64,000 bases of DNA from Marinicrinis sediminis (GCF_042685085.1 NZ_JBHUMM010000043.1:620001-684000); one strand, 5' to 3'. Numbered from the stretch's first letter, positions 53,933-63,102 are shown. Numbers and translations are program-made. Notes: generated by a model not told the origin, from the letters alone.

Positions 53933-53982
53933 TCCGATCAATCGTGAAGCCAGGTCATGAACCTGGATCATGAAAGACAATG

Positions 53983-54855
53983 TCAGTGGCTTTCCCACCA
54001 TTTCAAGTAAGGATAGGGATCGATGCTCGTCCAGGGTGAAGAACTCGTTTTATAGATGCCAAAATGCAAGTGGGGGATAAACTTTCCTTCCGTTCCTTCT
54101 GGCCCGTATCCCGTATTGCCTACATAACCGATCAGCTGTCCTTTTCTAATCGTTGAGCCTGTTCCGATTCCGGATGCGTACTTGCTCAAGTGAGCGTAAT
54201 AAAAGGCCGTTGTGGCATCGGTACGAATCGTCACTCTCCAGCCTCCGTACGTATTCCAGCCAAAGCTGATGATCTCACCAGCCATCGCACTATAGACGGG
54301 AGTCCCCTTATCGGCAAACAGGTCAACCCCTTCATGCTTACGGGTCGCGTGTCCATCAGGTGACCAGGATCGCCCATCCTCGTAGTTGTGGACGAGAGGT
54401 GTCTGATAGGAACCTGCTGCCAGCGGAAATTGTCCGTCAGCGTAAGCGGCTGGTTTCTTCCATGCGGATTGGTTTGCTGTATGCGGAACGTAGGTTCCTT
54501 CCGGCAAGTTAAGGGTCAATCCAGCCCAGATTTGATTCGGGTTAGCAATCTGAGGATTGGCCTGAATGAGTGCAGACAAAGAAATGTTGAATTTTTGACT
54601 AATGGTCCACATCGTTTCATTCGTCTGTACCTGATAGGTGTCTGGTCCTGGCACCTGCAAGATTTGACCGGGATAAATGGTGGTAGAATGAAGGTTGTTG
54701 CGCGTCATCAGTTCGTTCAGGCTGATCGAATAAGCGGTGGAAATTTTCCATAGTGAATCACCGGCTTGAACGGTGTATGTACCTGCGTGTGCGGTGGAAG
54801 ACAATAGCATTAAACTTGCCGTTATTCCGGCCATGGTCCTTCGCCATTTCCTCAT
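53983..54855 (-). CDS. Secreted LysM-LysM-M23 metallopeptidase
   Basis: 290 residues. Signal peptide (RRTMAGITASLMLLSSTAHA), two LysM domains (YTVQAGDSLWKIS about 27-70, YQVQTNETMWTIS about 73-117), and an M23 peptidase domain (about 175-285) with HEGVDLFADKGTPV and the HLH of IPHLHFGIY. Cleaves peptidoglycan cross-bridges at the cell wall. Could serve growth, sporulation or germination; stand-alone gene. Confidence 0.9.
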   Translation of the reverse strand: MRKWRRTMAGITASLMLLSSTAHAGTYTVQAGDSLWKISTAYSISLNELMTRNNLHSTTIYPGQILQVPGPDTYQVQTNETMWTISQKFNISLSALIQANPQIANPNQIWAGLTLNLPEGTYVPHTANQSAWKKPAAYADGQFPLAAGSYQTPLVHNYEDGRSWSPDGHATRKHEGVDLFADKGTPVYSAMAGEIISFGWNTYGGWRVTIRTDATTAFYYAHLSKYASGIGTGSTIRKGQLIGYVGNTGYGPEGTEGKFIPHLHFGIYKTSSSPWTSIDPYPYLKWWESH

Positions 54856-55103
54856 GCTGTCAGCTCCTTATGTTCGGATAGTTTCATCATAATCGATAGA
54901 CGACAAGAGAGTAAGCGGTATTTACTGGTACGGAAAACGCAATCATTCCAGCTCGAGAGAAAGCCTATGATCTTATGAATGTTCAATATTTTCTTGATTC
55001 TTGTGAGTGTATCATTCCAAAAGATTGAAAGAGGGGCTTGCGTATTGTCTGATTATTCCGTATAATCATACCTGTTTACTAGACTTAATAATTGCATATT
55101 CGG

Positions 55104-55290
55104 GAACAGGTGCGAAACGTTCAGGAGCAGATGCTTGCTGACGGATTCGCTTAAAAGGGAAGTTCGGTTCAAATCCGACGCGGTCCCGCCACTGTAAACG
55201 GTTGTTTCACAGCGATAATGCCACTGGTGCTCACCCACTGGGAAGGTGCTGATGATCGAATGCCGTTAGCCAGGAGACCTGCCTGTTTCA
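55104..55290 (+). ncRNA. Cobalamin riboswitch of metE
   Basis: Typical adenosylcobalamin aptamer: GCGGTCCCGCCACTG near 55180 and the 3' GCCAGGAGACCTGCC box near 55268. About 300 bases before metE. A terminator hairpin follows, so B12 is expected to stop transcription into metE. Confidence 0.93.
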
Positions 55291-55398
55291 ACAACACTGA
55301 TATTTAACCTACGGGAGATAGGGAGGTGTTAGACGATCGCAACCGCTGGATGCCATTTTGTATCCGGTTGGTCGTGAATTTGTACGTGTTTGTGACGA

Positions 55399-55438
55399 GC
55401 GTCTTTCCCTTGCCAGTACGGGGGAAAGGCGCTTTTTT
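55399..55438 (+). terminator. Riboswitch terminator before metE
   Basis: GCGTCTTTCCC / GGGAAAGGCGC stem (one G-U) with a 12-base loop and six T. Placed between the aptamer and the coding region. Confidence 0.8.
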
Positions 55439-55585
55439 GTTAGGGAAAATAAAGAGTAGGAAGCGAGCAAGTGCCAGAGAGTGACTGAAAGAAAATGAAA
55501 CATATCAACATGAGGATGAAAAAAACAAAGATAGATCATGTGTGAGCCATGAGCAGGAGAAAGTAAACAACAGGAGGGGAAAGCG

Positions 55586-57889
55586 TTGAGCAATCAATCC
55601 ATGATAACGAGTCACCTGGGATTTCCGAGAATAGGAGAGCAAAGAGAATGGAAGAAAGCGCTGGAGCAGTTCTGGGCCGGAAAGTGGGATGAATCTGAGT
55701 TTCGCTTCGAAATGGAGCGGATTCAACAGAGGCATCTGATGGAGTCTGTGCAGGGCGGAATCGATCTGATTCCGGTTGGCGACTTTACGTATTATGATCA
55801 TATGCTGGATATGGCTGTTATGTTTGGCATGGTGCCGAAAAGGTTTGGACATCCGGGCGGAGCGGTTACGCTGGACACGTATTTTGCGATGGCCAGAGGA
55901 AATGAACAGGCTACTGCCTGTGAAATGACAAAATGGATGAATACCAATTATCATTATCTGGTTCCGGAAATTGGAGAAGGAGAGCCTTATCTTGCCGAGA
56001 ATAAGCCACTTCAGGCGTATCGATTTGCCAAGGCACGCGCAGGGGTGGAAGGGAAGCCTGTCATCGTAGGGTTGTATTCATTTTTGAAACTGAGCAAGGG
56101 ATATGCAGCGGATTCTTTCAGTCAAAAAATCTCTTCATTTCTCCCGGTGTATGTGGAAATGCTCCGTCAATTGGAGGCGGAAGGGGTTAAATGGGTGCAG
56201 ATCGATGAGCCATGTCTGGTATGGGAATCTTCGGTGGCGGATCAGGCGTATGTTCGTGAGATTTATGAAGCCATCGCCACGCAAGTACCGGGCATTCAAG
56301 TGATGCTGCAAACGTATTTTGAAGCCGTGGACAACTTGCATGATTTGCTGCAGTTGCCTGTGCATGGCGTGGGACTCGATTTTATTCATGATCGAGGCGT
56401 TCATCTACAGGCATTGAAAGAAATCGCATGGCCGCAGGATAAATGGCTGGGCGCAGGTCTGATCGATGGTCGCAACATTTGGAGAGCAGACCTCACAGAG
56501 AAGCTGAAATGGATCGAAACGATCTGCAATCATGTACCGAAAGACAAGGTGATCCTCCAGCCTTCTTGCAGTCTGCTCCATGTGCCGGTAACGACTCGAA
56601 ATGAAGACGCGCTGGAGCCGATGATCCAGGGAGCACTGGCCGGAGCCCGCGAAAAACTGCAAGAGTTGAACATCCTCAGAGATGCATGCAACAAGGGGAC
56701 TTCTTCGGTGGAAAAACCACTATGGGAATCAAAGGAAGCTTTGCAGCAATTCAGATCTCTGGCAGGACGCCATCGACCAGATACAGCAGCAGAACTGGCA
56801 GGACTGGATGTACGTCACGTGACAAGATCTGCTTCATTTGCAGTACGTCATCGACTCCAGGCCGAAAAATGGCAACTGCCGACTCTGCCGACTACCACGA
56901 TTGGCAGTTTTCCTCAAACGCCGGAAGTCAGACGGGCCAGACGACTATGGCGCAAAGGGGAATGGCGTGATGATCAGTATGAGGCGTTTGTGAATGAACA
57001 GATTGAAGCTTGTATCCGGACACAAGAGGAAATCGGACTGGATGTGCTCGTACATGGCGAGTTTGAACGAACGGACATGGTGGAATTTTTTGGTGAGAAG
57101 CTGGCTGGCTTTGTGTTTACGAAAAATGGCTGGGTCCAATCTTACGGCTCACGCTGTGTGAAACCACCGATTATTTATGGTGATGTGGCGTTTACAGAAG
57201 CAATGACGGTGAAGGAAACGCAGTTTGCCCAGTCGATAACGTCCAGGCCGGTAAAAGGTATGCTGACGGGTCCGGTGACGATTTTAAACTGGTCTTTTGT
57301 CCGAAATGACCTGTCATCTGAACAAGTGGCGAATCAGATTGCCCTTGCACTGCGCAAAGAGGTCGAAGCGCTGGAGGCAAACGGCATTGAAATGATCCAG
57401 GTGGATGAACCAGCTCTGCGTGAAGGGCTGCCTCTGAAAGCCAGCAGACAGGAGCTGTATCTGGAATGGGCGGTACGTGCTTTCCGCCTGGTTACTTCTG
57501 TTGTGAGGGACACGACTCAGATCCATACGCATATGTGCTATTGCGATTTTCATGATATGATTCCTTCCATCGAGGCGCTGGATGCCGATGTGATCTCCAT
57601 AGAAACGTCCCGCAGCCATGGAGAATTGATTGAACATTTTGAGACGTACGCTTATAAGCTGGGGATTGGCCTGGGGGTCTATGATATACACAGTCCGCGA
57701 GTACCTGAAGTGAAGGAAATGACGGCAATGATTAACAGAGCGCTGCAGCTTCTCAATCCACGGCTTTTCTGGATTAACCCGGATTGCGGCTTGAAGACGA
57801 GAGGATGGCCGGAAACGATCGAAGCGTTGAAGCATATGGTAGAAGCTGCTCATCAGGCAAGAGCCGAATTGCAGACACCGACACGGTAA
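55586..57889 (+). CDS. metE: Cobalamin-independent methionine synthase MetE
   Basis: 767 residues, the usual length; TTG start after CAGGAGGGGAAAG. Zinc ligands are visible in the C-terminal domain: H-x-C in THMCYC (about 648) and the Cys in NPDCGLKTRGW (about 733). The N-terminal LGFPRIGEQREWKKALEQF is family-like. Makes methionine from homocysteine and methyltetrahydrofolate-polyglutamate. Controlled by the B12 riboswitch. Confidence 0.95.
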   Translation: MSNQSMITSHLGFPRIGEQREWKKALEQFWAGKWDESEFRFEMERIQQRHLMESVQGGIDLIPVGDFTYYDHMLDMAVMFGMVPKRFGHPGGAVTLDTYFAMARGNEQATACEMTKWMNTNYHYLVPEIGEGEPYLAENKPLQAYRFAKARAGVEGKPVIVGLYSFLKLSKGYAADSFSQKISSFLPVYVEMLRQLEAEGVKWVQIDEPCLVWESSVADQAYVREIYEAIATQVPGIQVMLQTYFEAVDNLHDLLQLPVHGVGLDFIHDRGVHLQALKEIAWPQDKWLGAGLIDGRNIWRADLTEKLKWIETICNHVPKDKVILQPSCSLLHVPVTTRNEDALEPMIQGALAGAREKLQELNILRDACNKGTSSVEKPLWESKEALQQFRSLAGRHRPDTAAELAGLDVRHVTRSASFAVRHRLQAEKWQLPTLPTTTIGSFPQTPEVRRARRLWRKGEWRDDQYEAFVNEQIEACIRTQEEIGLDVLVHGEFERTDMVEFFGEKLAGFVFTKNGWVQSYGSRCVKPPIIYGDVAFTEAMTVKETQFAQSITSRPVKGMLTGPVTILNWSFVRNDLSSEQVANQIALALRKEVEALEANGIEMIQVDEPALREGLPLKASRQELYLEWAVRAFRLVTSVVRDTTQIHTHMCYCDFHDMIPSIEALDADVISIETSRSHGELIEHFETYAYKLGIGLGVYDIHSPRVPEVKEMTAMINRALQLLNPRLFWINPDCGLKTRGWPETIEALKHMVEAAHQARAELQTPTR

Positions 57890-57945
57890 ATGAAATAAGG
57901 AATAAACGATACGAGGGGCAAATGAAGGAGCAATAATGAGATTGA

Positions 57946-57976
57946 AAAAGAGGACACGCATGATGGTGTCCTCTTT
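57946..57976. terminator. Bidirectional terminator after metE
   Basis: AAAAGAGGACAC / GTGTCCTCTTT with an 8-base loop between the convergent metE and DUF2752 genes. Confidence 0.85.
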
Positions 57977-57982
57977 CTGTCG

Positions 57983-58393
57983 CTATGAAACGACGGTGGG
58001 GGCCAACCAGTCAAAGAATGGTACGTTACGCAAGATGCCAAAGGCAAGTGCGGATATAACCATGATGACGATCAGCCATTGACTTAACTGACGTTTCTGC
58101 ATCTTCGATGCGATCAGAAAAGCTATGTATAAGGGTGCGATGAAGAAAATAAGCGGATTAAAACGAAAGACCTGATAGAGATCACCGTTTAACAGTGCCA
58201 GTGAAGCTCTCGTCATTCCGCATCCTGGACAGTCCAATCCGGTTAACGAATGGAACACGCAGGGTACGCCGATGTTCGTCACAGGCAGCCAGACCTTGAG
58301 GTACACCATTGCGCCCAGTCCGAGCCCAGTCCCCCATAGAAGCTTGGACCTGTACTCGTCCAGCAACCTTGTATTAAACCATTTGGTTAACAT
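57983..58393 (-). CDS. DUF2752 family membrane protein
   Basis: About 136 residues with three helices. The motif GLDCPGCGMTRA is intact and defines DUF2752. The start overlaps the end of the DUF4234 gene by about 20 bases, so it is coupled. Function unknown. Confidence 0.85.
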   Translation of the reverse strand: MLTKWFNTRLLDEYRSKLLWGTGLGLGAMVYLKVWLPVTNIGVPCVFHSLTGLDCPGCGMTRASLALLNGDLYQVFRFNPLIFFIAPLYIAFLIASKMQKRQLSQWLIVIMVISALAFGILRNVPFFDWLAPTVVS

Positions 58394-58712
58394 CAGACTG
58401 TACCAGTGCAATTGTCACGATCGAAAATCCAAAGATAGACAAGATGATATACAAGACGGAGTTGTCATTGGATATTCTGCCATTTGCCCGTTGTGCTTCT
58501 GCGACTTGTTTGCCAATCTGGTATGACCAAACGATACTCCAGATCCCACACGTAATAAGGGTTAGCAATAAGTGCTTGAATCCATTAAATGAACTGTCTC
58601 CACTTAGTCTTCCCACTTCGTCGGTCAACACGACAAACCAATAAATGCCATAGATGCCGCATGTAATCAAGGTTAGTACCACAGCGGTACCGACTCCTCT
58701 ATGATTGACCAC
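58374..58712 (-). CDS. DUF4234 family membrane protein
   Basis: 112 residues, GTG start with GGAGGAATCAG upstream. Two repeated LTLITCGIYGIYWF / LTLITCGIWSIVWSYQIG segments are typical of DUF4234. Forms an operon with DUF2752, a pairing frequent in Firmicutes. Confidence 0.85.
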   Translation of the reverse strand: MVNHRGVGTAVVLTLITCGIYGIYWFVVLTDEVGRLSGDSSFNGFKHLLLTLITCGIWSIVWSYQIGKQVAEAQRANGRISNDNSVLYIILSIFGFSIVTIALVQSDVNQMV

Positions 58713-59028
58713 GCTGATTCCTCCTTTATTTCAATCTGTTCCATTTGCAGCCTGATGCCGATCATAAGAATAGAAGTTTTCGGCATAATTTAGCAAAATG
58801 CAACAATTTGATTATATTAAAGCTCTGCTTTAAAAACAACAATAGATTTGAAAACCCCTTCAATAATTTTGGTCATTTTCATTTCCTGAATGCGAAACAA
58901 GGAGATTTGAATCTTTCAATCGAATGTAATAAGGGATCAGCAAGGTTTAAAGCGCAGACTGTTGTGGTTCGAGATCAGTCGGATCTGAAAGGCGAATCAT
59001 CATCGTAGATCTATATAGGGAAGGAAAT
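58713..59028. other. AT-rich intergenic region
   Basis: About 315 bases between divergent genes. I see no convincing gene; the frame to 87 residues has no ribosome site and its composition is non-coding. Promoters for both sides must lie here, but I cannot place them. Confidence 0.5.
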
Positions 59029-59502
59029 GTGAAGGTGACCATGAAGAAATATGCCATTCACCCATTGAAATGGGAGCACCCCGAGGTCCAACGCTTGATT
59101 CAGGAACTGGATCGGGAGCTATATGAGAAATATCCGGCTGAGGAAGTCTTTGTTGTAGATCATTCCCAGGCTGCAGGAAAGGAATTGATTTATCAGGTCG
59201 CGTTCGATGGCGAAACCGCGATCGGCTGTGGCACGATCCAGGTATGGCAACCAGGAGAGGTCGAACTGAAACGGTTCTATGTAGCACCTGCTTATCGCAA
59301 TCAGGGTGTGGCAGCCCGTATTCTGAAAATGTTGGAGAATGAAGCCAGAGAGCAAGGCAAACATACGATTAAACTGGAAACCGGAGACCAGCAGACGGAA
59401 GCCATTGGCTTTTATGAAAAACACGGATTTCAACCGATTGAACGGTTTGGAGCATATGCCGATTGTCCATCCAGTGTCTGTTTCCAAAAACGTCTGCGGT
59501 AG
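59029..59502 (+). CDS. GNAT-family N-acetyltransferase
   Basis: 157 residues. Motif A is KRFYVAPAYRNQGVAARILKML, near 85-105, and the C-terminal ETGDQQTEAIGFYEKHGF fits well. GGAAGG is four bases before the GTG; an ATG four codons downstream is also possible. Substrate unknown. Confidence 0.82.
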   Translation: MKVTMKKYAIHPLKWEHPEVQRLIQELDRELYEKYPAEEVFVVDHSQAAGKELIYQVAFDGETAIGCGTIQVWQPGEVELKRFYVAPAYRNQGVAARILKMLENEAREQGKHTIKLETGDQQTEAIGFYEKHGFQPIERFGAYADCPSSVCFQKRLR

Positions 59503-59570
59503 TGTGATACAATATCAAGAATTCGAATTTCTGCAAAGGCAGGACAACAGGAAGGAATGTGGATTAGCGT

Positions 59571-60347
59571 ATGAAATTCAGACCATGTATTGATTTGCAC
59601 CAGGGGAAGGTCAAGCAAATCGTAGGTGAAAGCTTAAACGACAACGATCAGCTTGTCATTGAGAACTTTGTATCCAGTTATGACTCCGCGTACTATGCTT
59701 CGCGTTTTCAGGAAGACGGACTGACCGGGGGCCATGTCATTATGCTGGGGCCAAATAACGATAAAGCTGCCATTCAGGCATTGCAGGCTTATCCGAACGG
59801 CTTACAGATTGGCGGAGGCATTCATGCGGACAATGCGGCCTTTTATTTGGAACAGGGGGCTTCCCACGTTATCGTGACCTCTTACATCTTCCGTGACGGT
59901 CAGCTCCAAATGGATCATCTCGACCGTATCGTCTCCGAAATCGGAAAAGACAAGCTGGTGATTGATTTGAGTTGCAAGGAAAAGGACGGAAAGTGGTATG
60001 TGGTCACCAATCAATGGCGCACATTCAGTGATTTCGAGATTACAGCGGACAACATGCAGCAGCTGGAACAATACTGCGCGGAGTTTATGATCCATGCTGT
60101 AGATGTAGAAGGCAAAAAAGCCGGCATCAACGAACGCTTGGTAAAAAGTCTGGCTGAGTGGGTACGCATCCCAACCACCTATGCGGGCGGTGCACGCTCC
60201 TTTGCAGACATTGAAGATTTTTATTCCCTTTCCAAAGGCAAGCTGGATCTGACCATTGGCAGTGCGCTGGATTTATTCGGCGGGGATCTCCCTTATCATG
60301 AAGTGGTTCCATACATGCGCCAATTATCCAGTCGCGAAAAGAAATAA
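59571..60347 (+). CDS. HisA-like isomerase of the eukaryotic type
   Basis: 258 residues. FRPCIDLHQGKVKQIVG, GGGIHADNAAFYLEQGASHVIV and GGARSFADIEDF follow the eukaryotic HIS6 / TIGR02129 type of ProFAR isomerase rather than bacterial HisA. Catalytic Asp in the first strand (CIDLH) and the second Asp in LVIDLS are present. Fourth step of histidine synthesis is the expected reaction. Stands alone without his genes. Confidence 0.78.
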   Translation: MKFRPCIDLHQGKVKQIVGESLNDNDQLVIENFVSSYDSAYYASRFQEDGLTGGHVIMLGPNNDKAAIQALQAYPNGLQIGGGIHADNAAFYLEQGASHVIVTSYIFRDGQLQMDHLDRIVSEIGKDKLVIDLSCKEKDGKWYVVTNQWRTFSDFEITADNMQQLEQYCAEFMIHAVDVEGKKAGINERLVKSLAEWVRIPTTYAGGARSFADIEDFYSLSKGKLDLTIGSALDLFGGDLPYHEVVPYMRQLSSREKK

Positions 60348-60415
60348 GAACATATGTTTGATTCCAGGCGTTGAGTGTGGTAATATATGTATATCAAACT
60401 CTTGGAGGTATGGAA

Positions 60416-60940
60416 ATGACCCATTCCGTTCAACTCATTGCCCAGTATCGTGAATTTGCCCGTTTCGTGGAACAACTGAAGTCACTTTCCGAAGCAGAAT
60501 GGTCTATGCCTGTGACGGCAGGAAAAGTTTCGGTTCGCGAAATCGTCGGTCATTTGTTGAATTGGGATCAGCATTTGGGCACACAAGTGATCCCGGCTGC
60601 CAGAGAAGGATTGGGTCTGTACTTCCCCGAATTTGATGCCTTTAATGAAATCGGATACGCCTATGCGAGAACGGTGCAACAGGAAGTTCTGATAGATCAG
60701 TTTATTTATCATCGCCATTGGTTGTGTGAGCAATTGCAGCGTATGCCAACCATGCAGTTATTAAAGCCTACAACCGCCAATGGCGCCTATCTATGTCCTC
60801 GGTCAGGCAAACCGTATTCGCTCCTTTATATAATAGAAGAAATGATTGATCATGATCAGTACCATCAACGATACCTGCAACAAGCTTTATCCCCTTTGAG
60901 TTCTTCCGTATACCCTATTCATTCACACCTTTCAATATGA
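60416..60940 (+). CDS. DinB-like protein
   Basis: 174 residues with GGAGG seven bases before the ATG. Four-helix DinB/YfiT-type fold; the metal histidines are visible in GHLLNWDQHL and EEMIDHDQYHQRYLQ. Such proteins often use bacillithiol as cofactor. Actual substrate unknown. Confidence 0.75.
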   Translation: MTHSVQLIAQYREFARFVEQLKSLSEAEWSMPVTAGKVSVREIVGHLLNWDQHLGTQVIPAAREGLGLYFPEFDAFNEIGYAYARTVQQEVLIDQFIYHRHWLCEQLQRMPTMQLLKPTTANGAYLCPRSGKPYSLLYIIEEMIDHDQYHQRYLQQALSPLSSSVYPIHSHLSI

Positions 60941-61017
60941 AGTTTGCAATGAAATCCATTCATGAATACATAAAACAGCGTTTTATTGATGCGATATTAG
61001 AAATTTCAAAAGGGTGG

Positions 61018-61046
61018 TTGACAAAATACCCTATGGGGTATAAGAT
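61018..61046 (+). promoter_or_regulatory. tusA promoter with a CstR-type operator between -35 and -10
   Basis: TTGACA and TAAGAT, 17 bases apart. The spacer and first base of the -10 contain ATACCCTATGGGGTAT (61026-61041), a near-palindrome like the operator of the cstR operon. Binding would block RNA polymerase directly. Confidence 0.8.
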
Positions 61047-61126
61047 AAGTGTAGTTGATCGTTGATGCACACATTTAAACCGATCAGCTCATTACCAGTA
61101 AACAACCCATAAGGAGGAAATAGATT

Positions 61127-61354
61127 ATGACAGTAAATCAAGTTCTCGATGTAAAAGGTTTAGCTTGCCCAATGCCGATTGTGAAAACGAAAAAGGCGAT
61201 TCAAACGCTTGAATCCGGACAGGTGCTTCAGGTACTAGCCACAGAAAAAGGCGCGAAAAGCGATTTGACAGCTTGGGCGAAGTCCACGGGCCATGAGCTT
61301 CTGGATGCGAGAGAAGAAGGCGAAGTCTTTATTTTCGAAATTAAAAAAGGGTAA
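61127..61354 (+). CDS. tusA: TusA-family sulfur carrier protein
   Basis: 75 residues. The conserved Cys-Pro-x-Pro is present in KGLACPMPIVKTKK. Equivalent in length to B. subtilis YrkI. First gene of the sulfur cluster. TAAGGAGGAAATAG before the ATG. The stop codon lies inside a hairpin terminator, so reading into the next gene is at best partial. Confidence 0.92.
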   Translation: MTVNQVLDVKGLACPMPIVKTKKAIQTLESGQVLQVLATEKGAKSDLTAWAKSTGHELLDAREEGEVFIFEIKKG

Positions 61355-61370
61355 ATTTTTTTACCCTTTT
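61345..61370 (+). terminator. Terminator overlapping the tusA stop codon
   Basis: AAAAGGGTAAA / TTTACCCTTTT, a perfect hairpin which contains the tusA stop codon and ends in a T-run. Confidence 0.75.
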
Positions 61371-61373
61371 ATT

Positions 61374-61389
61374 ATACCTATAGAGGTAT
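61374..61389. promoter_or_regulatory. Degenerate CstR-like palindrome before the DsrE-like gene
   Basis: ATACCT ATAG AGGTAT has the same spacing and outline as the neighbouring operators but with T and A in place of C and G at the core edges. About 60 bases before the start of the DsrE-like gene. Confidence 0.45.
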
Positions 61390-61451
61390 GTGTATAACAA
61401 GCATAAGATGATGAAACAACTAAAATTTAAACAACAGGGAGGTTCAGCCTG

Positions 61452-61940
61452 ATGAATAATCCAGCAGAAATCAAAAAAACGAATATTATTTTGTTCAGTG
61501 GAGATTATGATAAAGCCATGGCGGCTTACATTCTTGCCAACGGTGCAGCAGCCTATGATCATGAGGTTACCATTTTTCATACCTTTTGGGGATTGAATGC
61601 ACTGCGTAAGGATGAGCCAATTGCTATCAAAAAAGGCTTTCTAGAAAAAATGTTTGGAAAAATGATGCCGAGAGGCGCAGACAAGATGGGCTTGTCCAAA
61701 ATGAATTTTGCCGGCATGGGTCCGAAAATGATTAAAAACGTGATCAAAAAGCACAACGCAGTGCCATTGCCCGAATTGATTGAGATGGCCAAGGAAATGG
61801 ACGTGAAACTCGTCGCTTGTACGATGACCATGGATTTGCTCGGTCTTCAAAAAGAAGAGTTGATGGAAGATATTGAATACGCAGGTGTCGCTGCTTATTT
61901 GGGCGATGCAGAAGACGGTCGCGTAAACCTGTTTATTTAA
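61452..61940 (+). CDS. DsrE/DsrF/DrsH-like family protein
   Basis: 162 residues. Similar in length to YrkE of B. subtilis. N-terminal NIILFSGDYDKAMAAYILANG and the conserved VACTMTMDLLGL, with the Cys that can carry persulfide, are visible. GGGAGG eight bases before the ATG. Part of the sulfur cluster, followed by the rhodanese. Confidence 0.88.
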   Translation: MNNPAEIKKTNIILFSGDYDKAMAAYILANGAAAYDHEVTIFHTFWGLNALRKDEPIAIKKGFLEKMFGKMMPRGADKMGLSKMNFAGMGPKMIKNVIKKHNAVPLPELIEMAKEMDVKLVACTMTMDLLGLQKEELMEDIEYAGVAAYLGDAEDGRVNLFI

Positions 61941-61985
61941 GAAGAGTGAAGAAGAGAATCAGGATCACACACTGGAGGGATCGAT

Positions 61986-62282
61986 ATGAAAGAGATCACA
62001 GCAAAAGAAGCCGAACAAATTCACGGTGAGAAAAGTCCGCTCGTATTTTTGGATGTGCGTGAAGTAGAAGAAGTTCAGGAAGGCAAGATTCCAGGTGCGC
62101 TGCATATTCCGTTAGGATTACTCGAATTTCGGATGCAGGAACTGGACAAGAAGCAGCCTTATTTGCTGGTATGTCGATCTGGCGGCAGAAGTGGCAGAGC
62201 CGCTGAATTTTTAGAAAGTCATGGATTTGATGTCACGAACATGACTGGCGGCATGCTGGAATGGGAAGGCAAGACTGAATAA
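61986..62282 (+). CDS. Single-domain rhodanese
   Basis: 98 residues, active site Cys in LVCRSGGRSGRAA. N-terminal VFLDVREVEEVQEGKIPGA is typical. Ribosome site GGAGGGATCG. Sulfurtransferase that moves sulfane sulfur to TusA or to a thiol acceptor; exact acceptor inferred from neighbours. Confidence 0.92.
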   Translation: MKEITAKEAEQIHGEKSPLVFLDVREVEEVQEGKIPGALHIPLGLLEFRMQELDKKQPYLLVCRSGGRSGRAAEFLESHGFDVTNMTGGMLEWEGKTE

Positions 62283-62420
62283 AAGATCTGCTCAGCAAAA
62301 TAGAGCTTAAAAAAAAAGAAAAAAAGAGAAAAGAGTTTGACGTTTAAGCGATAAAGCGATAAACGTGTGTCCCTTATAGAAAAAACAAGGGATTGAACCT
62401 AAATTTTTTTAATCATTTTT

Positions 62421-62436
62421 ATACCCCATGGGGTAT
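62421..62436. promoter_or_regulatory. Perfect CstR-type palindrome before the TusA-rhodanese gene
   Basis: ATACCCCATGGGGTAT, a perfect 16-bp palindrome nine bases before the AGGAGG of the next gene. A TTGAAC -35 lies at 62393, with only a poor -10 that would overlap the left arm of the palindrome. Confidence 0.8.
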
Positions 62437-62456
62437 AAACGAAACAGGAGGAATCG

Positions 62457-63026
62457 ATGATGAGTGTAATTCAGGCCAACCATGTGCTGGATGCCAAAGG
62501 ATTGGCATGCCCAATGCCGATCGTGAAAACGAAAAAAACGATGAAGGATTTACAGGAAGGTCAAGTTCTCGAAATTCAGGCGACGGATAAAGGCTCCAAG
62601 GCTGATCTCAAAGCGTGGGCAGAGAGCACGGGCCATCAATACTTGGGTACCCTCGAGGAAGGCGAACTGTTGAAGCACTATTTGCGCAAGGCCGGTCAGG
62701 ATGATCAGAACGTGGAGAGACAGCATCCTCACGTTGTATCCAATGAAGAACTGGCAGCATCACTGACCGATGAAGCGATCCTGCTCGATGTACGAGAAGC
62801 TGCAGAATATGCCTTTGCGCGCATTCCAGGCGCGATCTCGATCCCGCTCGGAGAATTGGAAGAGCGAATGAACGAATTGCAAGCGGATCAGACCATCTAT
62901 GTCATTTGCCGTACCGGAAGCCGTAGTGACATGGCGGCTCAGAAACTGGCTGCCAGTGGCTTTAGCCACGTATATAATGTCGTGCCAGGAATGAGTCAAT
63001 GGACAGGTGAAACGACAGGCGTATAA
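62457..63026 (+). CDS. TusA-rhodanese fusion protein (YrkF-like)
   Basis: 189 residues: TusA domain (1-80; CPMP motif in KGLACPMPIVKTKK), linker, rhodanese domain (95-185; active Cys in VICRTGSRSDMAA). Length and order correspond to B. subtilis YrkF. Preceded by AGGAGG. It can pass sulfur inside one molecule from rhodanese to TusA site. Confidence 0.92.
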   Translation: MMSVIQANHVLDAKGLACPMPIVKTKKTMKDLQEGQVLEIQATDKGSKADLKAWAESTGHQYLGTLEEGELLKHYLRKAGQDDQNVERQHPHVVSNEELAASLTDEAILLDVREAAEYAFARIPGAISIPLGELEERMNELQADQTIYVICRTGSRSDMAAQKLAASGFSHVYNVVPGMSQWTGETTGV

Positions 63027-63102
63027 ACCAATCAACGATTTAAATTCAAACTAAATTCAAACAAGTATTGTTTATTGAATCATAAGAAGGAGGAATGAAA
63101 TC

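Noticed and set aside
58745..59008. 87-residue frame in the AT-rich gap
   Set aside because: No ribosome site and composition unlike neighbouring genes.
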